Shown piece after piece: positions 35,622 to 44,836 of a stretch of 64,000 bases of DNA. Made by a program: the position numbers and the translations under genes. The notes beneath the pieces are model-generated. The model was given only the letters and a program-made list of their open reading frames with translations, had not been told where the DNA came from and did not search any database. This DNA is from Microbacterium festucae (lineage in GTDB: Bacteria > Actinomycetota > Actinomycetes > Actinomycetales > Microbacteriaceae), in the NCBI RefSeq assembly GCF_025421715.1, contig NZ_JAOEFC010000005.1:1-64000 (forward strand), given 5' to 3'. Positions within the stretch are counted from its first letter, which is position 1, and every line of letters starts with the position of its first letter.

Positions 35622-37124
35622 ATGACCACCAGCGACGTCGCCGACCTGCACGCCCGACTCGATCGGCTGGAGCGCGAGAACGCCGCCCTGCGCGACCCCG
35701 GGACGGCACGGCCGGGGAGCGGCCGGTGGCGGGCCGTGCTCTCGGCGATCGTCATCGTCGTCGCGGCCATCCTCGTGCCGGTCTCGATCGTCGCCGCGTG
35801 GGCGCGGGTGCAGCTGGTCGACGAAGACGCCTTCGTGCAGACCCTGGCGCCGCTGGTCGACGACCCGAGCGTGCAGCAGCTGGTGATCGACGAGACGATG
35901 GATGCCGTCTCGGCACAGGTCGACTTCGATCAGCTGACCGCCGACGTGTTCGCCGGCGTGAAGGACCTCGGCCTGGGGCCGCGCGCCTCGGCCGCCCTCG
36001 ACCTGCTGCAGCGGCCCGCTGCGGACGGCCTGACGAACCTCGTCGACCGCACCGTGACCACGGTCGTGCAGTCTGACGCCTTCTCCGACATCTGGGCCAC
36101 GACCGTGCGCGGCGTGCACCGCGCGCTGACGGTCGCCTCGACCTCGGACGGCGGTGGCGTGGTCGTCATGACCGCCGACGGCGTCGGCATCCAGCTCGGC
36201 CCGATCGTGGAGCAGGTCAAGCAGCGCCTGATCGACCAGGGCGTGGGCGTGGCCGCGATGATCCCGGCCGTCGACCGCACCGTCATCGTCGGCACCGGTG
36301 AGACCCTCACCCTCGTGCGCACCGGCTACGCCGTGGCGGCGACGATGGGTTGGTGGCTGCCGGTGATCACACTCGCCCTGTTCGCCCTCGGCATCGCCCT
36401 GGCACGTCGACGCTCGGTCGCCGTGGTCGGCACCGGTGTCGCCCTGGCGATCGGCGGCGGCTCGCTCGGGGCCGCCCTCGGGATCGGGGCGACGGCGATG
36501 ACGATGGTCGGCGGGCAGCTGGACCTGTCGCCCGCGGCGCTCGAGGTCGTCTACGGCCGCCTGGTCGACGACATGCGCCAGACGGCATGGGTGCTCGCGC
36601 TGCTGGGCGTCGTCGTCGCCGTCATCGGCTGGCTCGTGGGGCGCGGCACCGCCGCCCGCCGTGTGCGCGCGGCCCTCGACGCCGGCGGTGCCGCGGGCCG
36701 TCGCGCCCTTGCCCGGCGCGGCATCGACACCGGCGGCTTCGGGCGGTGGCTCGGGCGCAACCGCGTACTGGTGCGGGTGCTGCTGGCGGTGCTCGCCGTG
36801 CTGTGGCTGTTCGCGCTGCGCCCGCTGGGTCTCGGCGACATCCTGCTGGTGCTCGTGGTCACCCTCGCCGTGATGGCGATCCTCGAGCTGCTGCAGCAGC
36901 GCCCCGACGAGACGGTGGCGATCGTGGCGGCGGATGCCGACACCGCGGTCATCGTCGAGACGGATGCCGACACCGAGGTCGTCGTCGAGGCGGATGCCGA
37001 CACCGCGGTCGTCGTCGAGACGGATGCCGACACCGCGGAGCTCGACCCCACGACGGACGACGCCCCGGCGGCCCCCACCGAGGGGAGCACCGGGGCGCCG
37101 ACGCCGCGTACGCCTAGACGCTGA
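35622..37124 (+). CDS. Integral membrane protein with C-terminal acidic decapeptide repeats
   Basis: The product is 500 aa. A predicted coiled coil at 5-25 (LHARLDRLERENAALR) precedes a membrane segment at about 42-65. A long extracytoplasmic region (about 70-235) follows, then about five more membrane helices to residue 430. The tail carries three and a half copies of a 10-residue unit, ADADTAVxVE, then an Asp/Thr/Pro-rich end. I do not know the family; similar actinobacterial proteins are annotated only as membrane proteins. GAGGAG lies before ATG 35622. Its 3' end overlaps the convergent metE by 11 nt. Confidence 0.75.
   Translation: MTTSDVADLHARLDRLERENAALRDPGTARPGSGRWRAVLSAIVIVVAAILVPVSIVAAWARVQLVDEDAFVQTLAPLVDDPSVQQLVIDETMDAVSAQVDFDQLTADVFAGVKDLGLGPRASAALDLLQRPAADGLTNLVDRTVTTVVQSDAFSDIWATTVRGVHRALTVASTSDGGGVVVMTADGVGIQLGPIVEQVKQRLIDQGVGVAAMIPAVDRTVIVGTGETLTLVRTGYAVAATMGWWLPVITLALFALGIALARRRSVAVVGTGVALAIGGGSLGAALGIGATAMTMVGGQLDLSPAALEVVYGRLVDDMRQTAWVLALLGVVVAVIGWLVGRGTAARRVRAALDAGGAAGRRALARRGIDTGGFGRWLGRNRVLVRVLLAVLAVLWLFALRPLGLGDILLVLVVTLAVMAILELLQQRPDETVAIVAADADTAVIVETDADTEVVVEADADTAVVVETDADTAELDPTTDDAPAAPTEGSTGAPTPRTPRR
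36930..37046 (+). repeat. 30-bp tandem repeat encoding the acidic tail
   Basis: The units start at 36930, 36960, 36990 and 37020 (the last partial). Each contains GCCGACACCG and encodes (A/T)DADT(A/E)VxVE. They are 90% or more identical, so the copy number may vary by slippage. Confidence 0.85.
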
Positions 37125-39441
37125 CCTCGATCCGCTCCCGCGCGGCGCGGGTGGCGGTCACGAGGTTGCGCAGCGAGGCGACGGTCTCGTCGTAGCCGCG
37201 GGTCTTGAGCCCGCAGTCGGGGTTGATCCACACCTGGCGCAGCGGCAGCTCGCGGGCGGCGCGGTCGACGAGCTCGCCGATCTCCGCCACGGCCGGCACG
37301 CGCGGCGAGTGGATGTCGTAGACGCCCGGTCCGACGCCGTGCGCGAAGCCCGACGAGGCGATGTCGCCGATCACCTCGCCGCGGCTGCGGGCCGCCTCGA
37401 TCGAGGTCACGTCGGCGTCGAGGGCCGCGATGGCGTCGATGACGACGGCGAACTCCGAGTAGCACAGGTGGGTGTGCACCTGCGTGGCGGCGTCGGCGGC
37501 GGCCGTGGCGAGCCGGAACGAGCCGACCGACCAGTCGAGATAGGCCGGCTGGGCGTCCTGACGCAGCGGGAGCAGCTCCCGCAGGGCCGGCTCGTCGACC
37601 TGGATGATGCGGATGCCGGCCGTCTCGAGGTCGGCGATCTCGTCGCGCAGCGCCAGGGCCACCTGGTTGGCCGTCTCGCCCAGCGGCTGGTCGTCGCGCA
37701 CGAACGACCACGCCAGGATCGTGACGGGCCCGGTGAGCATGCCCTTGACGGGCTTGTCGGTGAGCGACTGGGCGAACACCGACCAGCCGACGGTGATGGG
37801 CGCCGGGCGGGAGACGTCTCCCCACAGGATCGACGGCCGCGTCGCGCGCGACCCGTAGGACTGCACCCAGCCGTGCTGGGTCACCGCGAAGCCGTCGAGG
37901 TTCTCGGCGAAGTACTGCACCATGTCGTTGCGCTCGGCCTCGCCGTGCACGAGGACGTCCAGCCCGAGGTCCTCCTGCAGGCGGATGACCTGGGCGATCT
38001 CGTCGCGGAGGAACTGCTCGTAGCCGTCGCGGTCGAGCTCGCCGCGGGTGTGCTGCGCGCGGGCGCGGCGGATGTCGCCGGTCTGCGGGAACGAGCCGAT
38101 GGTCGTCGTCGGCAGCAGCGGCAGGGCCAGGTCGGCGTCCTGCGCGCGCACGCGCTCGTCGTAGGCGATGCGCTGGAAGTCGTCGGCGCCGAGCGCGGCG
38201 GCGCGGGCGCGCACGGCGCCGTCGGCGACGCCGGGCGCCTCGCGACGGTCGGCCAGGGCGGCGGTGGCGGCCTCGAGGTCGGCGGTGATGGCCGCCTCTC
38301 CCTCCCGCAGGCCGCGGGCCAGCACCGCGACCTGCGCGACCTTCTGGTCTGCGAAGGCGAGCCACGAGCGCAGGCGGGGCGGCAGGGACGTCTCGTCGTC
38401 GACGTCGTGCGGCACGTGCTGCAGCGAGGTGGACGTGCCCACGGCGACGCCCACGCCGGGCACGGCGCCGAGCCGCTGCAGCGTCGTCCAGGCCGCGACC
38501 AGGTCGCCGCGCCAGATGTTGCGGCCGTCGACGACGCCGCCCACGAGGGTCTTGCCCTCGAGCCCCGCCACGGCGGCGGGCACGTCGCCGCGGTGCAGGT
38601 CGAGCGCGATGGCCTCGACAGGCGCGGCCGCCAGTGCGCGCCACGCATCGTCAGAGAGCGGGCCGTAGCCGGCGGCGACGAGGATCGCGGGCCGTTCGGC
38701 CGCGCCCCCCAGCACCGCGTAGGCCTCGGCGGCCGCGTCGGCGAGCTCCGCGTTGCCCAGGCCGAGGCTCTCGCTGACCAGGGCGTGCTCGTCGAGCTGC
38801 ACCCACTCGGCGCCGGCGGCGCGCAGGGCGGCGAGCAGCTCGACATACACCGGCAGCAGGTCGGCCAGGCGCGACAGCGGCGAGAAGCCTTCGGGCGCGG
38901 CGTCCGTGGCCTTCGCGAGGGCGAGGAGGGTGACGGGTCCCACGATCACGGGACGCACCGTCACGCCGTCGGCGCGGGCTTCGGCGACCTGGCGAGCGGC
39001 GCGGTCGCTCGACAGCGAGAAGACCGTCTCGGGGCCGATCTCGGGCACGAGGTAGTGGTAGTTCGTGTCGAACCACTTGGTCATCTCGAGCGGGGCGAGC
39101 TCGCCCTCGCCGCGGGCGGCGGTGAAGTATGCCGACAGTGGAATGGTGCCGTCGGCCTCGCGCAGCGCCGCGAAACGCTCGGGCAGGGCGCCCACCGTGA
39201 CGGCGGCGTCGAGCACCTGGTCGTAGAAGGAGAACGACTCGGGGATCGACGAGTCGCTCCGGCCGAGACCGAGGGCGGCGAGCCGCTCGCGCGTGGTGCG
39301 GCGCAGCTCGGCGGCGGTGGCCTCGAGGCCGGCCTCGTCGAGGGCTCCCGACCAGTGGCGCTCGACGGCCTGCTTGAGCTCACGGCGACGGCCGATGCGG
39401 GGGTAGCCGAGGATCGTCCCGGCGGGGAAGGTGGCGGTCAT
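37114..39441 (-). CDS. metE: Cobalamin-independent methionine synthase
   Basis: The product is 775 aa with the two-barrel MetE layout. The N-terminal barrel starts TILGYPRIGRRRELKQAVE; the catalytic C-terminal barrel has TTTIGSFPQTGDIRRAR and the zinc ligands His658 and Cys660 in HTHLCYSEF and Cys743 in NPDCGLKTR. It transfers methyl from 5-methyl-THF (triglutamate) to homocysteine. Its ATG overlaps the metF stop (ATGA), so methyl donor and acceptor steps are made together. No cobalamin riboswitch was recognised upstream of the pair. Confidence 0.97.
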   Translation of the reverse strand: MTATFPAGTILGYPRIGRRRELKQAVERHWSGALDEAGLEATAAELRRTTRERLAALGLGRSDSSIPESFSFYDQVLDAAVTVGALPERFAALREADGTIPLSAYFTAARGEGELAPLEMTKWFDTNYHYLVPEIGPETVFSLSSDRAARQVAEARADGVTVRPVIVGPVTLLALAKATDAAPEGFSPLSRLADLLPVYVELLAALRAAGAEWVQLDEHALVSESLGLGNAELADAAAEAYAVLGGAAERPAILVAAGYGPLSDDAWRALAAAPVEAIALDLHRGDVPAAVAGLEGKTLVGGVVDGRNIWRGDLVAAWTTLQRLGAVPGVGVAVGTSTSLQHVPHDVDDETSLPPRLRSWLAFADQKVAQVAVLARGLREGEAAITADLEAATAALADRREAPGVADGAVRARAAALGADDFQRIAYDERVRAQDADLALPLLPTTTIGSFPQTGDIRRARAQHTRGELDRDGYEQFLRDEIAQVIRLQEDLGLDVLVHGEAERNDMVQYFAENLDGFAVTQHGWVQSYGSRATRPSILWGDVSRPAPITVGWSVFAQSLTDKPVKGMLTGPVTILAWSFVRDDQPLGETANQVALALRDEIADLETAGIRIIQVDEPALRELLPLRQDAQPAYLDWSVGSFRLATAAADAATQVHTHLCYSEFAVVIDAIAALDADVTSIEAARSRGEVIGDIASSGFAHGVGPGVYDIHSPRVPAVAEIGELVDRAARELPLRQVWINPDCGLKTRGYDETVASLRNLVTATRAARERIEVSV

Positions 39442-40376
39442 ACGAGGATCTCCTGCTCGGGACACAGACCCGCCGCGCGCAGCACGGCCAGCACGGTGTC
39501 GTGGTTGTTGAAGGCGTACAGATGGATGCCGGGGGCCCCGCCCTGCAGCACCGCACGGGCGAGCCCGGCGGCGTGGGCGGTGCCGACGGCGCGGCCGGCC
39601 TCGCCGGGCCCCGCCTGGTCGAGGGCGGCGCCGAGGTCGGCGGGGCGCGCGTCGCCGGTGAGCTCCAGCACGCGGCGCAGCCGCGCCGGCGAGGTGATCG
39701 GCATGATGCCGGGGAGGATCGGCATCCGCACGCCGGCGGTGCGGGCGCGATCGACGAAGTCGAGGTACTCGTCGGGGCGGAAGAACAGCTGCGTGATCGC
39801 CAGGGTCGCCCCGGCGGCCTCCTTCGCCAGCAGCGCGTCGATGTCTTCGTGGGCGTGCCGCGAGCGGGGGTGGCCGTTGGGGAAGGCCGCCACCGCGATC
39901 TGCACGCGCTCGCGCGGGGCGACCACGGCCGCCCGGTCCAGACCCGGCACCGGGGTCTCGGCGTACGGCACCCGCTCGGCCTGCACGCGGTCGATGAGCT
40001 GCACCAGCTGCGCGGCCGACTCCAGGTCTCCCAGGAACGCGTCGTCTTCGCCGAGACCGACCGGCGGGTCGCCGCGGAGGGCGAGGAAGCGGGTGATGCC
40101 GGCATCCAGGAACTCGCGGATGACGGCGCCGGCGTCGGCGTAGGTGCTGCCCACGCAGGTGAGGTGCGCCAGCGGCGGCACCGAGGTCTCGCGCAGGATG
40201 TGGGTGAGAACACCCAGCGAGCGGTCCCGCGTGGAGCCGCCGGCGCCGAAGGTGACCGAGATGAACTGCGGGTCGATCGCGGCGAGGTGACGGATGGTCT
40301 CGTACAGCGCAGGCAGCCCGTCGTCGGAGCGCGGCGGGTAGATCTCGAACGAGATCGGAGGCGGAACGGTGGTCAT
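39438..40376 (-). CDS. metF: 5,10-methylenetetrahydrofolate reductase
   Basis: This 312-aa FAD-dependent TIM barrel begins ISFEIYPPRSDDGLPALYETI. The active-site Glu is in this first FEIYPP motif, with FISVTFGAGGSTRDRS next and FFRPDEYLDFVDRA later. It supplies 5-methyl-THF to MetE, encoded just downstream with an ATGA overlap. The metF ATG itself overlaps the stop codon of a small upstream frame (40373-40450). Confidence 0.95.
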   Translation of the reverse strand: MTTVPPPISFEIYPPRSDDGLPALYETIRHLAAIDPQFISVTFGAGGSTRDRSLGVLTHILRETSVPPLAHLTCVGSTYADAGAVIREFLDAGITRFLALRGDPPVGLGEDDAFLGDLESAAQLVQLIDRVQAERVPYAETPVPGLDRAAVVAPRERVQIAVAAFPNGHPRSRHAHEDIDALLAKEAAGATLAITQLFFRPDEYLDFVDRARTAGVRMPILPGIMPITSPARLRRVLELTGDARPADLGAALDQAGPGEAGRAVGTAHAAGLARAVLQGGAPGIHLYAFNNHDTVLAVLRAAGLCPEQEILV

Positions 40377-40450
40377 GGAGACTCTCGGGTCACGACGATG
40401 GTCAGGGCGGTGGCCGGGCGGCCGCGGACACGCACCGATGGTGCGGTCAT
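40373..40450 (-). CDS. Possible 25-codon upstream frame coupled to metF
   Basis: ATG 40450 to TGA 40373; the TGA overlaps the metF ATG as ATGA. The predicted peptide begins MTAPSVRVRGRPA. There is no Shine-Dalgarno sequence near its ATG and no methionine or cysteine run. The frame stays open further upstream to an ATG at 40561. It may be a leader controlling metF translation, or chance. The upstream region also has TACAGT as a possible -10 and a GCCCGT-CAC-ACGGGC hairpin. Confidence 0.3.
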   Translation of the reverse strand: MTAPSVRVRGRPATALTIVVTRESP

Positions 40451-40625
40451 CGCGGGCGGGTGCCGGGCTCGGCTGTCGCTCCTGCCCGTGTGACGGGCGT
40501 TCGATACGACGACTGTAGGACCCCCGCGCACCCGGCGACAGTGTGTGACGTGGTGTTTCACCCCCGCGGCCGACGGCCCTGGGCGGCGCGCGCCCCCGCG
40601 CCCGGGTCGCGCACGGGGGTCGGGC

Positions 40626-40631
40626 TAGCGT
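40626..40631 (+). promoter_or_regulatory. -10 hexamer TAGCGT, leaderless promoter of the S9 peptidase
   Basis: TAGCGT, 6 nt (GGAGGC), ATG 40638. Confidence 0.5.
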
Positions 40632-40637
40632 GGAGGC

Positions 40638-42527
40638 ATGGTCGCCACCCTCCCCTACGGCTCCTGGCCGTCGCCCCTGTCCGCCGCCTGGGCCGCCGCG
40701 GCCTCGCCGCGCTTCGAGGGCGCCGCCTTCGTGGGCCCCGAGATCTGGTGGGGGCAGTCGATCCCCGCCGAGGGCGGTCGCACCGCGGTGCTGCGCCGCG
40801 CTGCCGACGGCACGGTGACCCCGGTGCTGCCGGCCCCGTGGAGCGCCCGGTCGCAGGTGCACGAGTACGGCGGCGGCAGCTGGGCGGCCACCGCCGACGG
40901 GCGCCTGTACTTCGTGGAGAAGTCCGACCAGCGGGTGTGGCTGCTCGAGCCGGGCGCCGAGCCGCGCGCGCTCACCCCCGCAGACGGCGTCACCCGGTAC
41001 GGCGGCCTGCGCCTGCAGAGCGGGGTGCTGCTCGCGGTGGCCGAACGCCACGGCGAAGGCGCTGTGCCGCGACGGTCGATCGTGACGATCACCGACGACG
41101 GGCCGCGCGAGCTCGTCGCCGGCAGCACCTTCCTCGCCCAGCCCGCCCTCTCACCCGACGGCAGCCGGCTCGCGTGGATCGCCTGGAACCACCCCGACAT
41201 GCCGTGGGACCGCGCCGAGCTGCGCATCGGCCGGATCGACGACGGCGTCGTCACCGACTGGACGGCCGTCACGGGCGGCCGCACGGCGGCGCTGCAGCCC
41301 GAGTGGGTCGGCGACGAACTGCTCTACCTCGACGACCCCGACGGCCGCTGGAACCTCTGGCGACTGCACGCCGACGACCCGCTGCGCCACGAGCCGGTCT
41401 CCCCCGCCGACGCCGACACCGGCGGTCCGCTGTGGGTGCTCGGCCCCCGCTGGTACGCGCCGCTGCACGGCGAGCGCATCGCGGCGGTGCGCACGAACGG
41501 CGCCGACCGCCTCGAGCTCATCGCGCCGGACGGCACGGCATCCGCCCTCGACGTGCCCGCCACGGCGCGGGTGCTCATCGAAGACGCCGACGGCGAGCGC
41601 CTGCTCGTCTCGGGCGCGGCGACCGGGATCACCGGCATCTGGCTGGTCGCCCCCGGCGCCGCGCCCGAGCTGGTGGCCGGCGGCGGCGGGCAGACGGATG
41701 CCGAGTGGTACCCGGCGGCACGTGAGCTCACCGTCGACGGCACCCACGGCACCGTGCACGCGTACGACTACCCGCCCACCAGCCCCGAGCACACCGGGCC
41801 CGCCGACGCCCTGCCGCCCTACCTCGTCTTCGTCCACGGTGGGCCCACCGCGCACGTGGGCGGGGTCGCCGACAGCAAGATCGCCTACTTCACCAGCCGC
41901 GGCATCGGCGTGCTCGACGTCAACTACGGCGGCTCCAGCGGCTACGGCCGCGCCTACCGTGAGCGGCTGCGCGGCCAGTGGGGCGTCGTCGACGTGATCG
42001 ACGTCGCCGCAGCGGCGTCGGGCCTGGCCGCGGCGGGCCTGGCCGATCCGGAGCGGATCGCCATCGAGGGCGGGTCGGCCGGCGGCTGGACGGTGCTGGG
42101 CGCCCTGGTGGGCACCGACGTGTTCGGCGCGGGCATCTCGCGCTACGGCGTGGGCGATGTGCGGGCCCTCGCCGCCGACACCCACGATTTCGAGGCGCGC
42201 TACTTCGACGGGCTCATCGGCCCGCTGCCGGAGGCCGAGTCGGTCTACCTGGAGCGCTCGCCCCTCAGCCGGCCCGAGCGGTTCCGCGTGCCGCTGCTGC
42301 TGCAGCAGGGCGCCGAGGATGCCGTCGTCCCGCCCTCCCAGGCCGAGGCGATCCGCGACGCCCTCGCCGCCCGGGGCGTCCCCCACGCCTACGTGCTGTA
42401 CGAGGGCGAGGGGCACGGGTTCCGCCGCGCGGAGACGATCGTGCACGCGCTGGAGAGCGAACTGGCCTTCCTCGGGCAGGTCTTCGGGTTCGAGACCCCC
42501 GGCGTCGAGCCGGTCACCCTCGTCTGA
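40638..42527 (+). CDS. Prolyl oligopeptidase-type S9 peptidase (dipeptidyl/acylaminoacyl peptidase)
   Basis: The product is 629 aa. An N-terminal beta-propeller (about 20-360) with repeated blades (LSPDGSRLAWIAWNHPDMPWD) shields a C-terminal alpha/beta hydrolase (about 380-620). The catalytic triad is visible: Ser480 in GGSAGGW, Asp in QGAEDAVVPPSQ near 560, and His593 in GEGHGFR. VFVHGGPTAH is the oxyanion strand. No signal peptide is present, so it is cytoplasmic and cleaves short peptides. The ATG is set by the leaderless -10. It converges on hflX with a 9-nt gap. Confidence 0.92.
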   Translation: MVATLPYGSWPSPLSAAWAAAASPRFEGAAFVGPEIWWGQSIPAEGGRTAVLRRAADGTVTPVLPAPWSARSQVHEYGGGSWAATADGRLYFVEKSDQRVWLLEPGAEPRALTPADGVTRYGGLRLQSGVLLAVAERHGEGAVPRRSIVTITDDGPRELVAGSTFLAQPALSPDGSRLAWIAWNHPDMPWDRAELRIGRIDDGVVTDWTAVTGGRTAALQPEWVGDELLYLDDPDGRWNLWRLHADDPLRHEPVSPADADTGGPLWVLGPRWYAPLHGERIAAVRTNGADRLELIAPDGTASALDVPATARVLIEDADGERLLVSGAATGITGIWLVAPGAAPELVAGGGGQTDAEWYPAARELTVDGTHGTVHAYDYPPTSPEHTGPADALPPYLVFVHGGPTAHVGGVADSKIAYFTSRGIGVLDVNYGGSSGYGRAYRERLRGQWGVVDVIDVAAAASGLAAAGLADPERIAIEGGSAGGWTVLGALVGTDVFGAGISRYGVGDVRALAADTHDFEARYFDGLIGPLPEAESVYLERSPLSRPERFRVPLLLQQGAEDAVVPPSQAEAIRDALAARGVPHAYVLYEGEGHGFRRAETIVHALESELAFLGQVFGFETPGVEPVTLV

Positions 42528-42536
42528 GCAGGCGCC

Positions 42537-44054
42537 TCAGGAGGCGAAGGGAGCCAGTCGCCCGGCCAGCACGGCCGGCACGTGGGCGTGCAGCACGGTG
42601 CCCTCGGCGGCGTGCTCCTGGCTGAGGATGATGCCGTGCTCGTGCACCGCCGAGACGAGCTCGCCGCGGTCGTAGGGCACCACCGCGCGGATCTCGACGG
42701 CGGGAAGCGGCAGCGTGTCTTCGATCCGCGCGCGCAGCTCGTCGATGCCCTCGCCGGTGCGCGACGAGACGAACAGCGCCTGCGGGGCCAGTCCGCGCAG
42801 CACGAGGCGGGTGTCGTCGTCGAGCAGGTCGGCCTTGTTGAAGACCACGATCTCGGGGATCTCGCGCGCGCCGACGTCGCCGATCACATCGCGCACGGTG
42901 GCCAGCTGCGCCGACGGGTCGGGGTGCGAGCCGTCGACGACGTGCACGATCACGTCGGCGTCGCCGACCTCTTCCAGCGTCGACCGGAAGGCCTCGACCA
43001 GCTGATGCGGCAGGTTGCGGACGAATCCGACCGTGTCGGTGAGCGTGTAGACGCGGCCGTCGGCGGTCTCGGTGCGGCGCACCGAGGTGTCGAGGGTCGC
43101 GAACAGCGCGTTCTCGACGAGCACGCCGGCACGGGTGAGGCGGTTGAGCAGGCTCGACTTGCCGGCGTTGGTGTACCCGGCGATGGCGACAGCGGGGATC
43201 GTGTTGCGCTTGCGCTCGGCGCGCTTCGCGTCGCGGGCGGGCGCGAAGTCGCGGATCTGGCGGCGCAGCTGCGCCATACGGGTGCGGATGCGACGGCGAT
43301 CGAGCTCGATCTTGGTCTCACCCGGTCCGCGCGAGCCCATGCCCGCACCGCCGGCGCCCACCTGGCCACCGGCCTGCCGGCTCATCGAGTCACCCCAGCC
43401 GCGCAGGCGCGGCAGCAGGTACTCGAGCTGGGCGAGCTCGACCTGCGCCTTGCCCTCGCGGCTCTTGGCGTGCTGGCTGAAGATGTCGAGGATGACGGTG
43501 GTGCGGTCGATCACCTTCACCTTGACGACGTCCTCCAGCGCACGGCGCTGGCTGGCGGCGAGCTCGGCGTCGGCGATGACGGTGTCGGCGCCGACGGCGG
43601 CGACGAGGTCCCGCAGCTCGTCGGCCTTGCCGCGGCCGATGTAGGTGGCCGGGTCGGGGTGGGGGCGGCGCTGGAGCACACCGTCGAGCACGACGGCGCC
43701 CGCGGTCTCGGAGAGGGCGGCCAGCTCGCGCAGCGAGTTCTCGGCATCCTCCTGCGAGCCCTGCGGATAGACCCCGATGAGCACGACGTTCTCGAGCCGC
43801 AGCTGGCGGTACTCGACCTCGGTGACGTCTTCGAGCTCGGTGGACAGTCCGGGCACGCGCCGCAGCGCGGCGCGCTCCTCGCGGTCCCACTGCTCGCCGT
43901 CGGTGTCGGCGTACGAGACGGTCGACTCGTCCTGCAGCGCCTGCGCGGCGCCGAACACGCGCACCCCCGAGCGCGCTTCGGCGCTCGCGAGCACGCGGTC
44001 CACCGGGTCCACCGGCGTCTCGTCGGTGCTCGAATGGGTGGTGGTGTCTGTCAT
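42537..44054 (-). CDS. hflX: GTPase HflX
   Basis: The product is 505 aa with a 100-residue N-terminal extension. The HflX nucleotide-binding-like domain (about 95-280, YIGRGKADELRDLVAA) and glycine-rich linker GAGMGSRGPGETKIE precede the G domain: P-loop GYTNAGKSS near 293-301, DTVGFVRNLPHQLVEAF (G3) and NKAD (G4). HflX splits stalled or heat-damaged 70S ribosomes. AAAGGA lies 6 nt before ATG 44054. The gene is divergent from the methyltransferase gene. Confidence 0.95.
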   Translation of the reverse strand: MTDTTTHSSTDETPVDPVDRVLASAEARSGVRVFGAAQALQDESTVSYADTDGEQWDREERAALRRVPGLSTELEDVTEVEYRQLRLENVVLIGVYPQGSQEDAENSLRELAALSETAGAVVLDGVLQRRPHPDPATYIGRGKADELRDLVAAVGADTVIADAELAASQRRALEDVVKVKVIDRTTVILDIFSQHAKSREGKAQVELAQLEYLLPRLRGWGDSMSRQAGGQVGAGGAGMGSRGPGETKIELDRRRIRTRMAQLRRQIRDFAPARDAKRAERKRNTIPAVAIAGYTNAGKSSLLNRLTRAGVLVENALFATLDTSVRRTETADGRVYTLTDTVGFVRNLPHQLVEAFRSTLEEVGDADVIVHVVDGSHPDPSAQLATVRDVIGDVGAREIPEIVVFNKADLLDDDTRLVLRGLAPQALFVSSRTGEGIDELRARIEDTLPLPAVEIRAVVPYDRGELVSAVHEHGIILSQEHAAEGTVLHAHVPAVLAGRLAPFAS

Positions 44055-44133
44055 GTCATCCTTTCGGGGCGGCTGCGCCGTGGGGCGGAGCCATCCGTGA
44101 ACTCTAGTCTCCGCGCCTGTGCGCGGCCTCCGG

Positions 44134-44139
44134 TAATCT
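44134..44139 (+). promoter_or_regulatory. -10 hexamer TAATCT, leaderless promoter of the methyltransferase
   Basis: TAATCT, 7 nt, ATG 44147. A CCGCGC-CTGT-GCGCGG hairpin lies just upstream (44111-44126), between this and the divergent hflX promoter. Confidence 0.5.
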
Positions 44140-44146
44140 CGCTGTC

Positions 44147-44788
44147 ATGGGCAGCGACCACTATTTCAGCGCGTCCCCGTCCAGTCCCGAGAACCTCCGT
44201 CGCATCCGTGTGCACCTCGCCGGTCGCGACGTCGACGTCATGACGGCTGGCGGGGTGTTCAGCCCCGATCATGTCGACTCGGGGACTGCGGTGCTGCTGG
44301 CGAACACTCCCCCCGCCCCGCCGGGTGGTCATCTGCTCGACCTCGGCTGCGGCTGGGGGCCGATCTCGCTGTCGCTGGCTCTGCAGTCGCCGCACGCCAC
44401 GGTGTGGGCGGTCGACGTCAACGAGCGCGCCCTCGACCTCGTGCGCCGCAACGCCGAGGCTCTGGGCCTCGAGAACATCAACGCCGTGCGCCCGGAGGAT
44501 GTTCCCGACGACATCGCCTTCCGCTCCCTGCGCTCCAATCCGCCCATCCGCGTGGGCAAGAACGAGCTGCACGGCATGCTGGAGCAGTGGATCCCGCGGC
44601 TGGATGAGCGCAGCGACGCGTGGCTGGTGGTGGCGCGCAACCTCGGTGCCGACTCGCTGCAGCGCTGGCTGTCGGCCACTTTCGACGCCGGCTACTCGGT
44701 GACCCGCACCGCGACCGGCCGCGGCTTCCGGGTGCTCAAGGTGCGCCATCACGGCACCCCGCCGACCGGGTCGATCACCCTGCCCTGA
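44147..44788 (+). CDS. RsmC-like class I SAM methyltransferase
   Basis: This 213-aa protein is a single methyltransferase domain. MGSDHYFSASPSS is the characteristic start, VDVMTAGGVFSPDHVD precedes SAM motif I LLDLGCGWGPISL (about 66-78), and the catalytic motif is SNPPIRVGK (Asn-Pro-Pro-Ile). This N/DPPF/I signature marks N2-guanine RNA methyltransferases such as RsmC (16S G1207). It is a single-domain form, half the size of E. coli RsmC. The exact target is inferred. Confidence 0.87.
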   Translation: MGSDHYFSASPSSPENLRRIRVHLAGRDVDVMTAGGVFSPDHVDSGTAVLLANTPPAPPGGHLLDLGCGWGPISLSLALQSPHATVWAVDVNERALDLVRRNAEALGLENINAVRPEDVPDDIAFRSLRSNPPIRVGKNELHGMLEQWIPRLDERSDAWLVVARNLGADSLQRWLSATFDAGYSVTRTATGRGFRVLKVRHHGTPPTGSITLP

Positions 44789-44836
44789 CCGGGCGTGCCT
44801 GCGGCGACCGATCGGCCGGCCTCAGGCGGGGCCTGC

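Noticed and set aside
40377..40637. SAM or cobalamin riboswitch upstream of metF
   Set aside because: I looked for the conserved cores and did not find them; only a short hairpin and a small frame are visible. A covariance-model search would decide.
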